Source: Rhizobium leguminosarum bv. trifolii WSM1325 (lineage in GTDB: Bacteria; Pseudomonadota; Alphaproteobacteria; Rhizobiales; Rhizobiaceae). Taken from it: a stretch of DNA of 64,000 bases. Every line of letters starts with the position of its first letter. The stretch's first letter is position 1. The stretch spans positions 496,001 through 560,000 of the forward strand of contig CP001622.1 of the NCBI GenBank assembly GCA_000023185.1, written 5' to 3'. A program made the translations under genes and the position numbers. The notes beneath the pieces were generated by a model. It made no database searches. It was given only the letters and a program-made list of their open reading frames with translations, and was not told the origin of the DNA. This document shows positions 27,202-37,030 of this stretch, piece after piece.

Positions 27202-27951
27202 TTACATGACGATGACGCGGGTTCCGACATTGACGCGGTCGTAGAGGTCGACGACGTCTTCGTTGCGCAGGCGGATGCAGCCGGAGGAGACGGCGCTGCC
27301 GATCGACCAGGGGGCGTTGGTGCCGTGGATGCGGTAAAGCGTCGAGCCGAGATACATGGCGCGGGCGCCAAGCGGGTTTTCCGCCCCGCCGTCCATGCGC
27401 GCCGGCAGGTAATGGCCCTTGGCGGCTTCGCGGCTGATCATCTCGGAAGGCGGCGTCCAATCCGGCCATTCGGTCTTGCGGGTGATTTTGTGGGCGCCGG
27501 CCCATTCGAAGCCCGGCTTGCCGACGCCGACGCCGTAGCGCCGCGCCTTGCCGCCTTGCATCACCAGATAGAGGAAGCGGTTGTTGGTATCGATGACGAT
27601 CGTGCCGGGCTTTTCCGTGGTATCGTAGTCGACCACCTGCGGCAGGTATTGCGGTTCGATCGGACGACGGATCGACGGGATGCCGGGATTGATCGCCGAA
27701 ACGGTCTGCGGTGACACCTGCGGCGCCCGTCGGATGATCCGGCGCTGGAAAAGGCCGCGCTGCTGCGGCTGGACGACCGGCCGCTGATAGACGACGGGAC
27801 GAACCCTGCCGCCGCCCAGTTGGTTGATCCACGGTGCGGTCAGATCGGGGCTGAGCACAACGGGCGGGCGGGTGGCGTAGCGGTCGTCTGCAATGGCGGC
27901 CGTGGAGAAAATCCCGAAGAGGGCTGCGGCAAGAACAAGCTGTTTCATCAT
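27202..27951 (-). CDS. L,D-transpeptidase (YkuD domain), second copy
   Basis: The 249-residue product has a signal peptide (MMKQLVLAAALFGIFSTAAIA) and a YkuD domain with HGTNAPWSIGSAVSSGCIRL; the Cys in SSGCIRL is the nucleophile. VIDTNNRFLYLVMQGGKARR and GVGVGKPGFEWAGAHKI parallel the first copy. A proline/arginine-rich linker (about residues 40-85) separates signal and domain and probably spans towards the peptidoglycan. The two copies appear to be an old tandem duplication. Confidence 0.93.
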   Translation of the reverse strand: MMKQLVLAAALFGIFSTAAIADDRYATRPPVVLSPDLTAPWINQLGGGRVRPVVYQRPVVQPQQRGLFQRRIIRRAPQVSPQTVSAINPGIPSIRRPIEPQYLPQVVDYDTTEKPGTIVIDTNNRFLYLVMQGGKARRYGVGVGKPGFEWAGAHKITRKTEWPDWTPPSEMISREAAKGHYLPARMDGGAENPLGARAMYLGSTLYRIHGTNAPWSIGSAVSSGCIRLRNEDVVDLYDRVNVGTRVIVM

Positions 27952-28199
27952 CGGACGAACTCTCTACAAATGACCGAAAATGCGCTGGCGGGACATGTCC
28001 GCCCGGGCGGAGATGTTCCGCCCGGGAAAGACGCTGCCACCCAATCCGCCAGCGAATGGTAAAGATCGATTCACGAAAAGCCGACCGATCGGATAAACTT
28101 TTCGTCAGGGTTACCGTTCGGTTTGGAAAGACGGTTTGCAAATGGTAAAGCCGGAATCATGAGCAGAGAACGAAGCGGATCCCCGCAGAATGAAGGATC

Positions 28200-28829
28200 A
28201 TGAGCGCGACAGGCATCATCATCGGCGAGGACGGCAGGAGCCGCTGCCACTGGCACGCCAATCTGCCCGACTATCTCCGCTATCATGACGAGGAATGGGG
28301 CCGCCCTGTCACCGATGATATCCGCCTCTTCGAGAAGATCTGCCTCGAAGGCTTCCAGTCGGGCCTTTCCTGGCTGACGATCCTGCGCAAACGCGAGAAT
28401 TTCCGCGCCGCCTTTTCAGGTTTCGATTTCGACAAGGTCGCCCTTTTCGGCGAAGAGGATGTCGCTCGCTGCCTTGGCGATGCCGGCATCATCCGCCATC
28501 GCGGCAAGATCGTCTCGACCATCAACAATGCCAAGCGCGCCATCGAACTCCGCGGCGAATTCGGCTCGCTCGCCCATTATTTCTGGCGCTACGAGCCCGG
28601 CCATAACGAGCGGCCGGCGGTGGTCGACCGCGAGCACATCGTCGCCAATCCGACGACGCCGACATCGGTGGTCATTTCGAAGGATCTGAAGAAACGCGGC
28701 TGGACCTTTGTCGGCCCGACCACAGTTTATGCTTTCATGCAGGCGATGGGTCTCGTCAACGATCATCTGGAAGGCTGCTTCTGCCGGCCCGAGGTCGAGG
28801 CGATGCGCACTGCTCTGGTTCGCCCATGA
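28200..28829 (+). CDS. tag: DNA-3-methyladenine glycosylase I
   Basis: Removes 3-methyladenine from alkylated DNA. The 209-residue product has the Tag domain: RCHWHANLPDYLRYHDEEWG at the N-terminus (the zinc ligand CH), LFEKICLEGFQSGLSWLTIL (the helix with GLSW), and C-terminal FVGPTTVYAFMQAMGLVNDH plus HLEGCFC, completing the zinc-binding set. The length is close to the E. coli enzyme (187). ATG 28200 follows GAAGGA closely. Its stop overlaps the start of the next gene in ATGA. Confidence 0.95.
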   Translation: MSATGIIIGEDGRSRCHWHANLPDYLRYHDEEWGRPVTDDIRLFEKICLEGFQSGLSWLTILRKRENFRAAFSGFDFDKVALFGEEDVARCLGDAGIIRHRGKIVSTINNAKRAIELRGEFGSLAHYFWRYEPGHNERPAVVDREHIVANPTTPTSVVISKDLKKRGWTFVGPTTVYAFMQAMGLVNDHLEGCFCRPEVEAMRTALVRP

Positions 28830-29332
28830 AAGATCACGCCGTGAGAACACTGATCGCCGCCGCTGCCCTTTTCCTCCTGACCGTCTCCGCCATGGCGCAG
28901 ACGCCGCAGCTCGATCCCGGTGAGAAGCTGGAGAAGCTGCAATTCCCGGCCGTCACCATGCAGTTGAAGGGCTGGACGAAGTTCGGCAATGGCCATGTCT
29001 ATACGCTGCCGGTGCGAGCCGGTCAGCATATGAAGATCAGCTTTTCGACCAAAAGCAAATTTGCCTTCCTGGCGATTTTCGACCTGTCGAAACCCGATGA
29101 CGAGGCCTTCTTCGGCACCGACGAGGACGGCATGAGCTTCGAGACGACGATCAAGGAAAACGCCACCTGGCTGCTGCGCCCCTATTATTCCAAGGTCTCG
29201 CCGCGCCGCGGCCTCGGCGCTCCCTTCAGCATCCTGATCGAGCCGTTGGCGGCTGCCCCGCAGCAGCCGAAACCGCCGGCCGAGCCGGAGCGCCCCTCGC
29301 TGTTCCCGAAGGCCCCGCCCAAGCCGCAATGA
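28826..29332 (+). CDS. Hypothetical secreted protein downstream of tag
   Basis: The 168-residue product has a signal peptide (TLIAAAALFLLTVSAMA-QT), a middle beta-rich part (GHVYTLPVRAGQHMKISFST, FAFLAIFDLSKPD) and a proline-rich C-terminal tail. The start overlaps the tag stop by 4 bp, so it is translationally coupled. I see no named domain; the beta-rich core with a WTKFGNGHVYTLPV-type segment resembles pre-peptidase-like C-terminal domains only loosely. Confidence 0.75.
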   Translation: MKDHAVRTLIAAAALFLLTVSAMAQTPQLDPGEKLEKLQFPAVTMQLKGWTKFGNGHVYTLPVRAGQHMKISFSTKSKFAFLAIFDLSKPDDEAFFGTDEDGMSFETTIKENATWLLRPYYSKVSPRRGLGAPFSILIEPLAAAPQQPKPPAEPERPSLFPKAPPKPQ

Positions 29333-29351
29333 GGCAGAGGTGGCGCCCGGC

Positions 29352-30056
29352 TTAGCCGAGCCGGTCGATCAGGTCGCGCAATTCGCCGAGGTGGTCGATC
29401 TTGCGGAAACGCGGCGCCTCTTTCGGCTCGTCCACATGTTCCAGCACCCAGGTCAGTTCGTGTGGCACGAAGACGCCGTAGCTGCCGGCGGCGATCGCCG
29501 GCACGATGTCCGATTTCAGCGAATTGCCGACCATCATTGCCCGCTCCGGCCCGTCGCCGACCTTGGCGAAGATGCGGCGATAGGTGACCGCCGTCTTGTC
29601 GGAGACGATCTCGACGGCATCGAAGAAGTCGCCGAGCCCCGATTGGGCGAGCTTGCGCTCCTGGTCGAAGAGATCGCCCTTGGTGATCATGACAAGCAGG
29701 TATTTGCCGGCAAGCGCCTCCAGCGTGTCGCGCACATGCGGCATGGTCTCGACAGGATGGGAGAGGAGCTCGCGGCCGGTATCGAGAATCTTGGCGATCA
29801 CGCCGGCCGGAATCTTGCCCTCGGTGATCTCGATCGCCGTCTCGATCATCGACAACGTAAAACCCTTGATGCCGAAGCCGTAGTGGCGAAGGTTGCGTTT
29901 TTCGGCCTCCAGCAGCCGTTCGGAAATCTTCGGTCCTTCGGCGAAATCGGCAAGAAGCCCGGTGAAATGGGCTTCCGTCAGCCGGTAATATTGTTCGTTC
30001 TGCCAGAGTGTATCGTCGGCATCGAAGCCGATCGTGGTCAGTGGTCGCGTCGTCAT
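29352..30056 (-). CDS. HAD family hydrolase
   Basis: The 234-residue product has haloacid dehalogenase motifs: GFDADDTLWQNE (motif I, nucleophile Asp), VMITKGDL (motif II, Thr), QSGLG..FFDAVEIVSDKT (motif III region, Lys) and MVGNSLKSDIVPAIAAG (motif IV, acidic). The helical cap lies between motifs I and II. Phosphatase activity is likely, substrate unknown. It is convergent with the tag operon. Confidence 0.88.
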   Translation of the reverse strand: MTTRPLTTIGFDADDTLWQNEQYYRLTEAHFTGLLADFAEGPKISERLLEAEKRNLRHYGFGIKGFTLSMIETAIEITEGKIPAGVIAKILDTGRELLSHPVETMPHVRDTLEALAGKYLLVMITKGDLFDQERKLAQSGLGDFFDAVEIVSDKTAVTYRRIFAKVGDGPERAMMVGNSLKSDIVPAIAAGSYGVFVPHELTWVLEHVDEPKEAPRFRKIDHLGELRDLIDRLG

Positions 30057-30293
30057 ATGCGCACCTCTTAAAATATGGCCGGCAATCTATCGGCGGCCTG
30101 TGTCGAGACAAGGGCATAGCCTCCGCAGAGCCAAGCTACGGCGTTGAAAAGCGCCGACGCCGCACTCCATGAAAATCGCCTCACCTTGCAGCCAGCCACG
30201 GCTGTGCCTGTCATATGCAGGCCAATAATCAAAAAATGAAGTTCAGTAGTTCGCAAGCCCCTCTTGCGGCAGACACAAAGGAATTTTTCGACC

Positions 30294-31343
30294 ATGCGTT
30301 ACAATCAACTCGGAAATACCGGACTTTTCGTCTCGGAAATCTGCCTGGGCACGATGACCTTCGGCGAAGCCAAGCAAGGCACTGCCTGGGGCGCCATCGC
30401 CGACGTCGATCAGAATGCCGCCGACCGGATCGTCGAGCGCTCGCTTGCATCAGGCGTCAATTTCATCGACACGGCCGACGTCTATTCGACCGGCGAGTCC
30501 GAAAGGTTGCTCGGCCAGGCGCTGAAGAACCTCGACATCCAACGCAAGGACGTCGTCATCGCCACCAAGGTCTACGGCGTCATGGGCGACAAGCCGAACG
30601 ACCGCGGCGCCTCGCGCGGTCACATCATGGACTCGGTCGAGGCGAGCCTCAAGCGGCTGCAGACCGATCATATCGATCTCTATCAGATCCATGCGACCGA
30701 TACGGTGACGCCGATCGAGGAGACGCTACGCGCTTTCGACGATCTCGTGTCCCGTGGTCTCGTGCGCTACATCGGCGTCTCCAACTGGCAGGCCTGGCGC
30801 ATTTCCAAGGCACTCGGCCTGTCGGAGCGCCGCGGCTTTGCCCGTTTCGAAACCGTGCAGGCCTATTACTCCATCGCCGGCCGCGATCTCGAACGCGACA
30901 TCGTGCCGATGATGCAGGAGGAAAAGCTTGGCCTGATGGTCTGGTCCCCGCTCGCCGGCGGTCTGCTCTCCGGCAAGTACGGTCCCGGCGCGCCCGGCAA
31001 TGGTGAAGGCCGCCGCGCCAGTTTCGATTTCCCGCCCGTCGACAAGGACAAGGCCTGGGCCTGTGTCGCCGTCATGCGCGAAGTCGCCGAAAAGCACGGC
31101 GTCAGCGTCGCCACCGTCGCGCTCGCCTATATCCTGGCCAAGCCCTTCGTCACGACAGTCATCATCGGCGCCAAGCGTGTCGATCAGCTCGACCAGAACC
31201 TTGCCGCCGTCAAGCTGAAGCTCGATGAAGGGGATATCAAGAAGCTCGACGAGGTGAGCGCGCTTGCGCCCGAATATCCGGGCTGGATGCTGGCGCGACA
31301 GGGCGCCGGCCGCCGCCCGGCCGATTTCGAGCCGAAGGACTGA
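30294..31343 (+). CDS. Aldo/keto reductase
   Basis: NADPH-dependent aldehyde or ketone reductase, cytoplasmic. The 349-residue product starts MRYNQLGNTGLFVSEICLGT and has the barrel motifs FIDTADVYSTGESERLLGQA (catalytic Asp, Tyr), VVIATKVYG (Lys), HIDLYQIHATD (His), GVSNWQAW and ARFETVQAYYSI, then the cofactor-binding region PFVTTVIIGAKRVDQLDQNL. ATG 30294 follows AAAGGA at about 12 nt; the longer frame from 30264 is not needed. A bidirectional terminator at 31363 separates it from the convergent DUF305 gene. Confidence 0.93.
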   Translation: MRYNQLGNTGLFVSEICLGTMTFGEAKQGTAWGAIADVDQNAADRIVERSLASGVNFIDTADVYSTGESERLLGQALKNLDIQRKDVVIATKVYGVMGDKPNDRGASRGHIMDSVEASLKRLQTDHIDLYQIHATDTVTPIEETLRAFDDLVSRGLVRYIGVSNWQAWRISKALGLSERRGFARFETVQAYYSIAGRDLERDIVPMMQEEKLGLMVWSPLAGGLLSGKYGPGAPGNGEGRRASFDFPPVDKDKAWACVAVMREVAEKHGVSVATVALAYILAKPFVTTVIIGAKRVDQLDQNLAAVKLKLDEGDIKKLDEVSALAPEYPGWMLARQGAGRRPADFEPKD

Positions 31344-31362
31344 CCTCGCCAACATAAGTCTT

Positions 31363-31394
31363 GGGGAACGCCGGACATCCGGCGTTCCCCTTTT
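31363..31394. terminator. Bidirectional terminator between AKR and DUF305 genes
   Basis: A perfect 13-bp stem GGGGAACGCCGGA / TCCGGCGTTCCCC, with a 2-nt CA at the apex, is followed by TTTT on the plus strand and serves two convergent genes. Confidence 0.75.
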
Positions 31395-31407
31395 CCTCAA
31401 CGATCGA

Positions 31408-31767
31408 CTACTTGCCGTGGGCCTTAAGCCAGGCGTTCATCTCGGCGATTTCGGCTTCCTGCGCCCTGATGACGGCTTCGGCGAGTTTGCGGATATCGGG
31501 ATCTTTTCCGTATTGCAGCTCGATCCTGGCCATATCGATCGCACCCTGATGATGCGGGATCATGCCGCGGACGAAATCCGCATCGGCATCGCCGCTATAG
31601 TCGATCATCATATCCTTGTGCATCTTGGCGTTCGCCTCGCTGAAGGCGTGGCTCGCCGCATCGTGGTTGCCCATCGGCTTGCTCATGTCCATCGGCTTGT
31701 CTTTGGCAAGGACGGGAGCGGCAATGATGGCGAGCATTGCGGTGAGGGTGATGATTTTCAAAGACAT
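31408..31767 (-). CDS. DUF305 family secreted protein
   Basis: The 119-residue product has a signal peptide ([16 protein letters not shown]) and a DUF305 four-helix domain with [20 protein letters not shown], the conserved MIPHHxGAI(D/E)M motif. Met and His residues are frequent ([20 protein letters not shown]). DUF305 members, including CopM of cyanobacteria, have been linked to copper binding in the periplasm; a metal role here is inference from that. It precedes another small Cys/His-rich secreted protein gene on the same strand, 76 bp away. Confidence 0.88.
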   Translation of the reverse strand: MSLKIITLTAMLAIIAAPVLAKDKPMDMSKPMGNHDAASHAFSEANAKMHKDMMIDYSGDADADFVRGMIPHHQGAIDMARIELQYGKDPDIRKLAEAVIRAQEAEIAEMNAWLKAHGK

Positions 31768-31842
31768 GAGAGTTCCTTCCTCTGTCTGACAATAGGTTTG
31801 CCGGGCGGCTGGGCCACCCGATTGGCATGGATAGTCGTCGTG

Positions 31843-32208
31843 TCAGGACAGTCGGGGAGGGGGCGGCTGCGGCGTCGGCTTGTCGTCGTCCAGGGCGCGG
31901 GCAAGCGCCGGGGCGGGATAGCCGAAAATGGACTTTCCGCCATCCATGACCGTCACCGTCGCTGGCAGCAAAAGACAGGCGACGCAAAGCGGCATATGCG
32001 CGGAGTTGCCGGTGGCGCAAGGGTCTTTCAACGGATCGGCCGTATCAGCCGCCTCATGCCTATCCATGCCAGCCATCTGATGGTGCATGCCGTTTTCGAC
32101 GACGACCGGCGCATTCATCGACGCACAGGTCGGGCAGCCGGCCCATGCGGACATGGCGCTGTAGACCAGCCAGCCGAGAAACATCGTGATGAGGGCGAGC
32201 ATGCGCAT
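31843..32208 (-). CDS. Small secreted Cys/His/Met-rich protein
   Basis: The 121-residue product has a hydrophobic N-terminus (MRMLALITMFLGWLVYSAMSAWA-G), then CPTCASMNAP, HHQMAGMDRHE, and a hydrophobic patch HMPLCVACLLLPATV with a CVAC pair, and a proline-rich tail. Two CxxC pairs with HH/M patches suggest metal binding. It resembles DUF2946-type proteins in the CxxC-plus-hydrophobic layout, but I am not certain. It lies upstream of the DUF305 gene, so the pair may be an operon. Confidence 0.7.
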   Translation of the reverse strand: MRMLALITMFLGWLVYSAMSAWAGCPTCASMNAPVVVENGMHHQMAGMDRHEAADTADPLKDPCATGNSAHMPLCVACLLLPATVTVMDGGKSIFGYPAPALARALDDDKPTPQPPPPRLS

Positions 32209-32265
32209 GCTGTTTTATAGGCGAATGCTGGATACAAGCCAAGGCAATCGGCGGTCACATCCTGG

Positions 32266-33060
32266 TCACCAAGCAGCCATGACATTGTGCTCGATCCTAT
32301 AATCCTTGCTCTCTTCGCCGAGCGGCGCGACCGGCCATGTCCAGGCGGCTTTTGCCGGCGGCGGCAAAACGCCATGCAGCAGGTCGGCCTCTTCATGCGT
32401 CTTGCCGTTGCGGTCGATGACGGCATAGGCGATGTCGGTTACCAGGCAGTTGCGGCAGGGAAGCCCCGAAAGCCCGGTCAGGTGCGCCGCGATCAGCCTT
32501 TCCACCGTGTCTTCAGGCATTCGCCCCGCCTCGGCCCCATGGCGCCGTTTCACACCGCGGCCGATCTGCGACAACAGGTTGGCGGATACCACCAAATCGA
32601 GATAGGGCACAGCACGCAAAAAGCCGAGCGGTTCGGGCTCGCGGCCGGCGGCGAGGTCGTCGTAGCCGGAAAGATCGCGCTCGATCAGTTGGACATTGCG
32701 ATGGAACTTGGCCGACAGCCACAGGCGCACCGAGGCGAGATGAACGAGATCGACCAGGACGACGGTGTCGAAATCTCGCGCCAGCACTTCGATCGGTACA
32801 TCGCGCAACAGGCCGGAGCCGAGGACGACGGCGGTCCGCTTCTGTCTGAGATCGGCCGTCGCCGCCAGGATCGCCTTCCGGCTCATCTCCTCATGTTCGG
32901 CCCAATCCGCCGCGCAGCGCCCGGCCCGCGACCAGAGATTGACGGAATAGCGGATGAACTTTCGATGCGGCTTGCCGGTCAGCGGCAAGGTTGCGGCATA
33001 GAGAAGCGCCTCAGTGATCATGAACATATCCGCATTTCTGATGGATGCCTCTTCGTTCAA
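32266..33060 (-). CDS. Hypothetical protein with Rossmann-like segment
   Basis: The 264-residue product has VVLGSGLLRDVPIEVLA followed by TVVLVDLVHLAS, resembling motif I and II of SAM-dependent methyltransferases or a Rossmann fold. LDLVVSANLLSQIG fits a motif IV-type strand. No catalytic motif is recognised. The start is taken as TTG 33060 (preceded by GGAA); ATG 33027 is an alternative that would drop 11 residues. It is divergent from hisS, about 98 bp apart. Sequence similarity searches would be needed to name it. Confidence 0.7.
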   Translation of the reverse strand: MNEEASIRNADMFMITEALLYAATLPLTGKPHRKFIRYSVNLWSRAGRCAADWAEHEEMSRKAILAATADLRQKRTAVVLGSGLLRDVPIEVLARDFDTVVLVDLVHLASVRLWLSAKFHRNVQLIERDLSGYDDLAAGREPEPLGFLRAVPYLDLVVSANLLSQIGRGVKRRHGAEAGRMPEDTVERLIAAHLTGLSGLPCRNCLVTDIAYAVIDRNGKTHEEADLLHGVLPPPAKAAWTWPVAPLGEESKDYRIEHNVMAAW

Positions 33061-33157
33061 TCGATTCCGGTCTTGAGATCAAGGCCCTTCGCCCTTGCCG
33101 CTCCCCGCCCAATCCGCTAGGAAACCGCCACTGTCACAGTCAGTGGAATCCCCGGAA

Positions 33158-34678
33158 ATGAACGACAAGCAGAAGAAACCGCAAAAGCTCAAGGCCCGCC
33201 TGCCGCGCGGCTTCGTCGACCGGACGGCCGGCGATATCCGCGCCGTCAACGAGATGACGGCAAAGATCCGGGAAGTCTATGAGCATTATGGTTTCGATCC
33301 GCTCGAAACGCCGCTGTTCGAATATACCGATGCGCTCGGCAAGTTCCTGCCTGACAGCGACCGGCCGAACGAGGGCGTCTTCTCGCTGCAGGACGATGAC
33401 GAGCAGTGGATGTCGCTGCGTTACGACCTGACCGCGCCGCTCGCCCGTCATGTCGCCGAGAATTTCAACGAAATCCAGCTGCCCTATCGCACCTATCGCG
33501 CCGGTTACGTCTTCCGCAACGAGAAGCCTGGCCCCGGCCGCTTCCGCCAGTTCATGCAGTTCGATGCCGATACCGTCGGTGCGCCGGGCGTGCAGGCCGA
33601 TGCCGAAATGTGCATGATGATGGCCGATACGCTGGAAGCCCTCGGTATCAAGCGCGGCGATTACCTCATTCGCGTCAATAACCGCAAGGTTCTGGATGGC
33701 GTGCTCGAAGCGATCGGTCTCGGCGGCGACGACAAGGCCGGCCAGCGGCTCAACGTGCTGCGCGCCATCGACAAGCTCGACAAGTTCGGCCCGGAGGGCG
33801 TGGCCCTGCTGCTCGGTCCCGGCCGCAAGGATGAATCCGGCGACTTCACCAAGGGTGCTGGTCTCGACAAGGAGCAGATCGACAAGGTGCTGTTCTTCGT
33901 CGGCATCACGGACTATGCCGAAAGCGTTGCCCGCCTCGCCGAGCTGGTTGCGGGAACCGCCAGGGGTGGCGAGGGCGTCGACGAGCTGAATTTCATCGGT
34001 GCGCTGGTTACCAGCGCCGGTTATGGCCCTGACCGCATCAAGATCGATCCCTCGGTTGTCCGTGGCCTCGAGTATTATACCGGCCCGGTCTATGAGGCCG
34101 AACTGACCTTCGACGTCACCAATGAAAAGGGCGAAAAAGTCGTCTTCGGTTCGGTCGGCGGCGGCGGCCGTTATGATGGCCTCGTCTCCCGCTTCATGGG
34201 CCAGCCGGTTCCGGCGACCGGCTTTTCGATCGGCGTCTCCAGGCTGATGACAGCCCTGAAGAACCTCGGCAAGCTCGGCGCCAGTGAGGTCATCGAGCCG
34301 GTGCTGGTGACCGTCATGGACGGCGATGTCGAGGCGATGGGCCGCTATCAGAAGATGACGCAGGAACTGCGCGCCGCCGGCATCCGCGCCGAGATGTTCC
34401 AGGGCAACTGGAAGAAGTTCGGCAATCAGCTGAAATATGCCGATCGCCGCGGCTGCCCAGTCGCCATCATCCAGGGCGGCGACGAGCGCGCGACAAGCGT
34501 CGTGCAGATCAAGGATTTGATCGAAGGCAAGCGGCTCTCCGGCGAGATTGAAGACAATGCCAGCTGGCGCGAGGCGCGCGTGGCGCAGGAGACGGTCCCG
34601 GAAGCCGACCTCGTCGCCAAGGTCAGGGAGATCCTTGCTGCGCAGGCCGAGGATCGGAAGCGAGCGGCGAATGTCTGA
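33158..34678 (+). CDS. hisS: Histidyl-tRNA synthetase
   Basis: Charges tRNA-His with histidine. The 506-residue product is a class II synthetase: motif 2 [18 protein letters not shown] (about residues 123-140), the HisS-specific [17 protein letters not shown] (about 300-316), motif 3 [13 protein letters not shown], and a C-terminal anticodon-binding domain. It has a long insertion compared with E. coli (424 residues), normal for alphaproteobacteria. ATG 33158 is chosen; the frame from 33095 lacks support. First gene of hisS-hisZ-hisG. Confidence 0.96.
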   Translation: MNDKQKKPQKLKARLPRGFVDRTAGDIRAVNEMTAKIREVYEHYGFDPLETPLFEYTDALGKFLPDSDRPNEGVFSLQDDDEQWMSLRYDLTAPLARHVAENFNEIQLPYRTYRAGYVFRNEKPGPGRFRQFMQFDADTVGAPGVQADAEMCMMMADTLEALGIKRGDYLIRVNNRKVLDGVLEAIGLGGDDKAGQRLNVLRAIDKLDKFGPEGVALLLGPGRKDESGDFTKGAGLDKEQIDKVLFFVGITDYAESVARLAELVAGTARGGEGVDELNFIGALVTSAGYGPDRIKIDPSVVRGLEYYTGPVYEAELTFDVTNEKGEKVVFGSVGGGGRYDGLVSRFMGQPVPATGFSIGVSRLMTALKNLGKLGASEVIEPVLVTVMDGDVEAMGRYQKMTQELRAAGIRAEMFQGNWKKFGNQLKYADRRGCPVAIIQGGDERATSVVQIKDLIEGKRLSGEIEDNASWREARVAQETVPEADLVAKVREILAAQAEDRKRAANV

Positions 34679-34720
34679 GGCATTTCCGGCACGCCCGTCG
34701 CCTATTATACGGAGCGCAGC

Positions 34721-35842
34721 ATGCCCCTGATCAATCTCCCCGAATTTGCCAACGACCTCATCGCCGAATTCGACGCGCGCAACGCCGAGCGCATCGATAC
34801 GCCTGTCATCCAGCCGGCCGAACCTTTCCTTGATATCGCCGGCGAGGATCTGCGCCGCCGCATCTTCATGACGGAGAGCGAAACCGGCGCCAGCCTCTGC
34901 CTACGTCCCGAATTCACCATCCCCGTCTGTCTGCGCCACATCGAGACGGCGACCGGCACGCCGAAGCGTTATGCCTATCTCGGCGAGGTTTTCCGCCAGC
35001 GCCGCGACGGCGCCAATGAATTCTATCAGGCCGGCATCGAGGATCTTGGCGATATCGACCTGTCAAACGCCGACGCCCGCGCCATCGGCGATGCCACCGG
35101 CATTCTCGCCCGCCTGCTGCCGGGCCGCCGCTTAGCCGTGACATTGGGCGACCAGGCAGTGTTCGAGGCTGTCGTCCAGGCGCTCGGCCTGCCGCTCGGC
35201 TGGCAGAAGCGCCTGATCCACGCCTTCGGCAATATGACGCAGCTGGAAGCCCTGCTTGCCAGCCTCGTCAGCCCGCAATTCGTCACCGGGCTGGACGACG
35301 ATATCGCCAGGCTTGTCGCATCAGACGACGAGCAGGCGCTGGTCGCCTATCTCGAGCGGGAGATGCAGAAGACCGGCTATTCGACGAATGCCGGCCGCTC
35401 GGCCCTGGAGATCGCCCGAAGGCTCAAGGAAAAGCTCATCCTGTCCGAAACGCGCCTCGACGATGCGGCCTTCCGTGTTTTGGAAGAGTTCCTGTCGCTC
35501 GACGTGCCGCTTATCAATGCTTCCGCAGCCCTTTCCGGTTTTGCCGATGCTGCCGGCCTGAAACTCGGCAACGCGCTCGCCCGCTTCAATGGCCGCGTTG
35601 CAGCACTTTCCAATGCCGGCGTCGATCTTTCCTGCCTCGACTACCGCGCCGCCTTCGGACGGCCGCTCGACTATTACACCGGCCTCGTCTTCGAGGTGAC
35701 GGTGGAAGGCTCGACCGCGGTGCTCGCCGGCGGCGGCCGCTTCGACCGGCTCCTGACCTTCCTGGGTGCGACGGACCGTATTCCGGCCGTCGGCTTCTCC
35801 TTCTGGCTCGACCGCATCGAAACCGAAAGGGCAGCCGCATGA
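34721..35842 (+). CDS. hisZ: ATP phosphoribosyltransferase regulatory subunit
   Basis: A HisS paralogue without aminoacylation activity; it pairs with the short HisG and confers histidine feedback control. The 373-residue product has class II core motifs [15 protein letters not shown] and [20 protein letters not shown], but lacks the HisS anticodon-binding domain. [17 protein letters not shown] parallels the HisS segment. ATG 34721 follows CGGAGCGCAGC. The stop overlaps the hisG start in ATGA. Confidence 0.95.
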   Translation: MPLINLPEFANDLIAEFDARNAERIDTPVIQPAEPFLDIAGEDLRRRIFMTESETGASLCLRPEFTIPVCLRHIETATGTPKRYAYLGEVFRQRRDGANEFYQAGIEDLGDIDLSNADARAIGDATGILARLLPGRRLAVTLGDQAVFEAVVQALGLPLGWQKRLIHAFGNMTQLEALLASLVSPQFVTGLDDDIARLVASDDEQALVAYLEREMQKTGYSTNAGRSALEIARRLKEKLILSETRLDDAAFRVLEEFLSLDVPLINASAALSGFADAAGLKLGNALARFNGRVAALSNAGVDLSCLDYRAAFGRPLDYYTGLVFEVTVEGSTAVLAGGGRFDRLLTFLGATDRIPAVGFSFWLDRIETERAAA

Positions 35843-36534
35843 CCATCACCATCGCGCTTCCCTCCAAGGGCCGGATGAAGGAGGACGCTTCGGCGATCTT
35901 CGAACGTGCCGGCATGACGATCTCGGCTGTTGGCAACGATCGCTCCTATCGCGGCCGCGTCGAAGGCTGGGACGATGTGGAAATCGCCTTCCTTTCGGCG
36001 TCCGAAATCTCCCGCGAAATCGGCAACGGCACGGTCGATTTCGGCGTTACCGGCGAGGATCTGATGCGGGAAGGTTTTGCCGAGGTCGACAAGCGCGTCG
36101 AATTCTGCGCCCGCCTCGGCTTCGGCCACGCCGATGTCGTCGTCGCCGTGCCGGAGATCTGGCTCGATGTCGACACCATGGCCGATCTCGTCGACGTCGC
36201 GGCCGATTTTCGCGCCCGCCACTCCAGGCGCCTTGCCATCGCCACCAAATACTGGCGGCTGACCCAGCAGTTCTTTTCGAGCCAGCACGGCATCCAGCTG
36301 TATCGCATCGTCGAAAGCCTGGGCGCCACCGAGGGCGCTCCCGCCTCCGGCTCGGCCGATATCATCGTCGATATCACCTCCACCGGCTCGACGCTGCGCG
36401 CCAACCATCTGAAGGTGCTCCAGGACGGCGTCATCCTGCATTCGCAGGCCTGCCTCGTGCGCGCCCGCAAGGAAAGCCACGCCGGCGAACCCGCTGTGCA
36501 GGCGATCATCGATGCGGTGCGTGCCGCCCTCTGA
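35839..36534 (+). CDS. hisG: ATP phosphoribosyltransferase, short form
   Basis: First step of histidine synthesis: condenses ATP with PRPP to phosphoribosyl-ATP. The 231-residue product is the short form, lacking the C-terminal regulatory domain, which agrees with the HisZ gene beside it. Motifs: IALPSKGRM at the N-terminus, [10 protein letters not shown] (about residues 67-76), and [20 protein letters not shown], the PRPP-binding loop. It is coupled to hisZ by a 4-bp ATGA overlap and closed by the terminator at 36557. Confidence 0.97.
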   Translation: MTITIALPSKGRMKEDASAIFERAGMTISAVGNDRSYRGRVEGWDDVEIAFLSASEISREIGNGTVDFGVTGEDLMREGFAEVDKRVEFCARLGFGHADVVVAVPEIWLDVDTMADLVDVAADFRARHSRRLAIATKYWRLTQQFFSSQHGIQLYRIVESLGATEGAPASGSADIIVDITSTGSTLRANHLKVLQDGVILHSQACLVRARKESHAGEPAVQAIIDAVRAAL

Positions 36535-36556
36535 TCTCAGTCATGAAGGCAAAAGA

Positions 36557-36587
36557 AAAACCCGCCGTCGGATGACGGCGGGTTTTG
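36557..36587. terminator. Terminator after hisG, bidirectional
   Basis: AAAACCCGCCGTC / GACGGCGGGTTTT, a perfect stem of 9 GC-rich base pairs plus A-T extension, with GGAT loop. It also ends the convergent DoxX gene. Confidence 0.85.
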
Positions 36588-36613
36588 TATGTCCGGGAGG
36601 ATGTCTGCTGGTG

Positions 36614-37030
36614 TCAGGCGGTTGCGTAGGCGCCGCGCCGGGCGTCGAGCGAGTAGGCGCCGGCACCGACGGTGGCGAGCAGTATGTACGCGCCGGCCAG
36701 CGTGATATTCTTCATGACCATGATCTGGTTGAGAATGTTCACGAGTTCCGTGCCACTCGCGTAGGGCAGGTGGAAGGCAATGCCCGTGAAGACACAGAAG
36801 GCGGCGAGCAGCCAGCCGGCAATGCGGACCTGGAGGCCTGTGAGAACCGCAAGGCCGGCCAGCAGTTCGAAAAGGCCTGCGACATAGGCCAGCAGGGTTG
36901 CTGCCGGCAGGCCGGCACCGGCGATCATGCCCGCAGTACCGGCAGGATCGGTGAGCTTCATGAAGCCGGAAAGGATGAACATGAAGGAAAGAAGAATACG
37001 GGCAATCAGGATGATGACGTTGTTCGACAT
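36614..37030 (-). CDS. DoxX family membrane protein
   Basis: The 138-residue product has four hydrophobic helices: IILIARILLSFMFILSGFMK at the N-terminus, then PAATLLAYVAGLFELLAGL, GWLLAAFCVFTGIAFHL and ITLAGAYILLATVGAGAYSL. The first-helix pattern ARILLSxxFILSG is diagnostic of DoxX. Function is unclear, with some members linked to redox or thiol stress. It is convergent with hisG. Confidence 0.88.
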   Translation of the reverse strand: MSNNVIILIARILLSFMFILSGFMKLTDPAGTAGMIAGAGLPAATLLAYVAGLFELLAGLAVLTGLQVRIAGWLLAAFCVFTGIAFHLPYASGTELVNILNQIMVMKNITLAGAYILLATVGAGAYSLDARRGAYATA

